NCBI GenBank assembly: GCA_025935475.1
Contig: JAICVE010000129.1
Location: forward strand, 1-7,588
DNA from: Nitrospira sp.
Lineage (GTDB): Bacteria > Nitrospirota > Nitrospiria > Nitrospirales > Nitrospiraceae
Direction of reading: 5' to 3'
DNA length: 7,588 nt
Shown here: positions 6,701 to 7,588 of the stretch, piece by piece
How positions within the stretch are numbered: the stretch's first letter is position 1
Layout: each line of letters begins with the position of its first letter
Translations under genes and position numbers: made by a program
Notes under the pieces: generated by a model
Told to the model about the DNA's origin: nothing
Seen by the model: the letters and a program-made list of their open reading frames with translations, nothing else
Databases searched by the model: none

Positions 6701-7422
6701 TCGACGAGAAGTTGCTGACCGCCAAAGGGGTCTATGGGCTCTTCGCCGCCTGCAGCATTGGTGACGACATCGAACTGTACCCGGATGCGTCGAAGAAGGC
6801 AGTTCTGGCGACCATTCATACGTTGCGGCAGCAGGGGGAAAAACCCCAAGGCCAGCCCAATCTGGCGCTGGCCGATTACGTCGCGCCTCAATCGTCCGGA
6901 CGAACCGACCATGTCGGGGCTTTTGCCGTCACCACGGGTATCCGATTGGATGAGCTGTGCCGCAAGTTCGATCTGGATCATGATGATTACAATTCGATCA
7001 TGGCCAAGGCGCTGGCAGACCGTTTGGCTGAGGCGTTTGCCGAATACCTCCACAAACGAGTCCGGGAGCTATGGGGGTACGGCAGGCTGGAGCGGTTGAC
7101 CAACGAGGAGCTGATCCGGGAAAAGTATCGGGGGATTCGCCCTGCGCCGGGATATCCGGCGTGTCCGGACCATACCGAGAAGCGGACGCTGTTCGACCTG
7201 TTACAGGTTGAACGGCATACGGGTATTATCCTGACCGAGAGTTTTGCGATGCTGCCGGCTGCCGCCGTGAGCGGATGGTATTTTGCACATCCAGAGGCAA
7301 AATATTTTTCCGTGGGGAAGATCGGCAGGGATCAAGCGGAAGACTATGCCCGCCGGAAGGGAATGGACCTTCGAACGATCGAACGCTGGCTTGCGCCCAA
7401 CCTCAACTACGAGCCCCGGTGA
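3745..7422 (+). CDS. metH: Cobalamin-dependent methionine synthase (5-methyltetrahydrofolate-homocysteine methyltransferase)
   Basis: The enzyme transfers the methyl group of 5-methyltetrahydrofolate to homocysteine through cob(I)alamin, making methionine and tetrahydrofolate in the cytoplasm. At 1225 aa it is full length (Escherichia coli MetH, as I recall it, is about 1227). The homocysteine domain (about 1-325) has the zinc ligands C243 (MNCALG) and C308/C309 (GGCCGT). The pterin domain (about 340-615) has FVNIGERTNVTGS and IIDINMDEGMLD. The cobalamin cap (about 645-735) leads into the Rossmann-like B12 domain with D755-x-H757-x-x-G, where H757 is the lower axial ligand, S808 (LITPSLDE) and GGATTSKAHT. 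The reactivation domain (about 895-1225) has the DWSPFF and RPAPGYPACP motifs used in SAM-dependent rescue of oxidised cobalamin. Nothing is missing. The ATG at 3745 has GAGGA four bases upstream and fits the family N-terminus. It appears monocistronic; neighbours are not methionine genes. Confidence 0.98.
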   Translation: MQIDQLLQERIVILDGAMGTMIQQRRLDEAAFRGERFRDWPKDLKGHNDLLNLTQPAIIEEIHRQYLESGADIIETNTFNSQAISLADYQMHSLGYELSKAGAECARRAVATVQAAQPGRRCFVAGAIGPTTKTSSISTDVNNPGARGTNYDELIAAYADQARGLLDGGADLLLVETIFDTLNAKAAFFAIQQLFASGARRVPIMASVTFIQAGSNRGVTGQTVEAFWNSISHVPLLSVGMNCALGPKEMRPLIEELSKIAPVYVSAHPNAGLPNPLLPTGFPETPDTLAPQLREWAQNGWLNIVGGCCGTTPAHIKALAEAVRDVGPRMIPTVEPYTRLSGLEALTIRPDANFVNIGERTNVTGSPAFAKLILQGKYDDALSVARQQVEGGAQIIDINMDEGMLDSTAAMEKFLRLVAAEPDICKVPIMVDSSKWEVLETGLKNIQGKAVVNSISLKEGERKFIEQATLVRRYGAAVVVMAFDEKGQADSLERKKDICLRSYKILTEQVGFNPTDIIFDPNILTVATGMEEHNDYAVNFIEATRWIKQHLLGVRVSGGISNISFSFRGNNAVREAMHSAFLYHAIKAGLDMGIVNAGQLAVYEEIPKDLLELVEDVLLNRRPDSTERLVAFAETVKRQDKTVLKDDEWRKGSVEERLSHALVKGITDYIDQDTEEARRKYPKPLMVIEGPLMAGMNIVGDLFGSGKMFLPQVVKSARVMKKAVAHLLPFMEEEKKRLGGYQSQGRVILATVKGDVHDIGKNIVGVVLGCNNYEVIDLGVMVPCEHILAAARDQKADIVGLSGLITPSLDEMVHVAKEMTREGFDVPLLIGGATTSKAHTAVKIAPSYAPSVIHVLDASRAVGVVGNLMNREQKAVFVQGIREDYDRVRQAHQDREAKPVLSLANARARQLVSDWRGLEIPEPEGLGIHVIADQPLPELLPYIDWSPFFHTWELKGRYPGIFEHPTIGAKAKELFADAQQLLARIVDEKLLTAKGVYGLFAACSIGDDIELYPDASKKAVLATIHTLRQQGEKPQGQPNLALADYVAPQSSGRTDHVGAFAVTTGIRLDELCRKFDLDHDDYNSIMAKALADRLAEAFAEYLHKRVRELWGYGRLERLTNEELIREKYRGIRPAPGYPACPDHTEKRTLFDLLQVERHTGIILTESFAMLPAAAVSGWYFAHPEAKYFSVGKIGRDQAEDYARRKGMDLRTIERWLAPNLNYEPR

Positions 7423-7429
7423 TTCGCGG

Positions 7430-7588
7430 TTAGGAAACTTCCGCCAGAAGCGGCTGCCTGGCCGGCTTTCCAATGGCCGCCGTCAGTGCCGATTTTAGCA
7501 GTCGAAAGCGGTCCTCCGCCCAACGGTTAAAGGTATCCGAGTCCTGAAAAACCAGATCCCAGGCTTTCGCGGCGTCCAACATTAAGAG
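7430..7588 (-). CDS. C-terminal end of an unrecognised protein, cut by window edge
   Basis: On the minus strand an open frame runs from base 7588 to a TAA at 7432-7430, giving 52 residues with a protein-like composition: a helix-friendly LDAAKAWDLVF, then DTFNRWAEDRFRLLKSALTAA, and a short tail ending LLAEVS. I do not recognise the family. The ATG at 7582 could start a 50-aa peptide, but the frame stays open through the edge, so this is more likely the end of a longer gene. It would be convergent with metH, seven bases from its stop, matching the tight convergent spacing elsewhere in the window. The alternative is non-coding sequence. Confidence 0.5.
   Translation of the reverse strand, partial: LLMLDAAKAWDLVFQDSDTFNRWAEDRFRLLKSALTAAIGKPARQPLLAEVS

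Noticed and set aside
6319..7053. 244-codon open frame antisense to the metH reactivation domain
   Set aside because: It is in the same codon-on-codon register as the antisense frame at 4432-5970, with no domain features of its own.
7440..7480. Short inverted repeats after metH (such as CCGC-N5-GCGG) as a terminator
   Set aside because: The stem is only four base pairs, there is no following T-run, and it lies inside the frame of the convergent edge gene.

Overview
This is a chromosomal bacterial window of moderately high GC content holding nine protein-coding genes, two of them cut by the window edges. I saw no RNA genes, insertion sequences, CRISPR arrays or phage genes. A full-length cobalamin-dependent methionine synthase beside small, poorly characterised envelope proteins would fit a free-living Gram-negative bacterium. 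I lean towards Nitrospira (Nitrospirota) from general resemblance of the small proteins; that is an impression, not a search result.

Left part (1-1061, minus strand): a PqqC/TenA/CADD-type protein with the ligand set of a haem-oxygenase-like diiron oxidase is followed, with a 4-nt GTGA stop/start overlap, by an exported protein that opens a formylglycine-generating-enzyme (SUMF1) domain and leaves the window at base 1. These two look like one translationally coupled unit and are the most interesting part of the window.

Middle (1098-3610): two small plus-strand genes (an unrecognised 94-aa protein and a DUF2007-type protein), a minus-strand single-pass membrane protein with a BamE/SmpA-like motif, a plus-strand membrane protein with a DUF4124-like segment behind a signal peptide, and a minus-strand exported protein of unknown function whose mature N-terminus carries a similar BamE-like motif. 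Orientation flips repeatedly, and convergent neighbours nearly touch (1 nt and 34 nt apart).

Right part (3611-7588): metH occupies about half the window and is intact, with zinc, folate, cobalamin and reactivation modules. It is divergent from the exported protein at 3610. The 134-nt gap holds a convincing promoter in each direction and two overlapping short inverted repeats, but no room for a cobalamin riboswitch. Seven bases after metH, the C-terminus of an unrecognised minus-strand gene enters from the right edge.

No stretch over about 140 bases lacks a gene. Apart from metH, the genes do not form an obvious pathway; the shared theme in the middle is the cell envelope.
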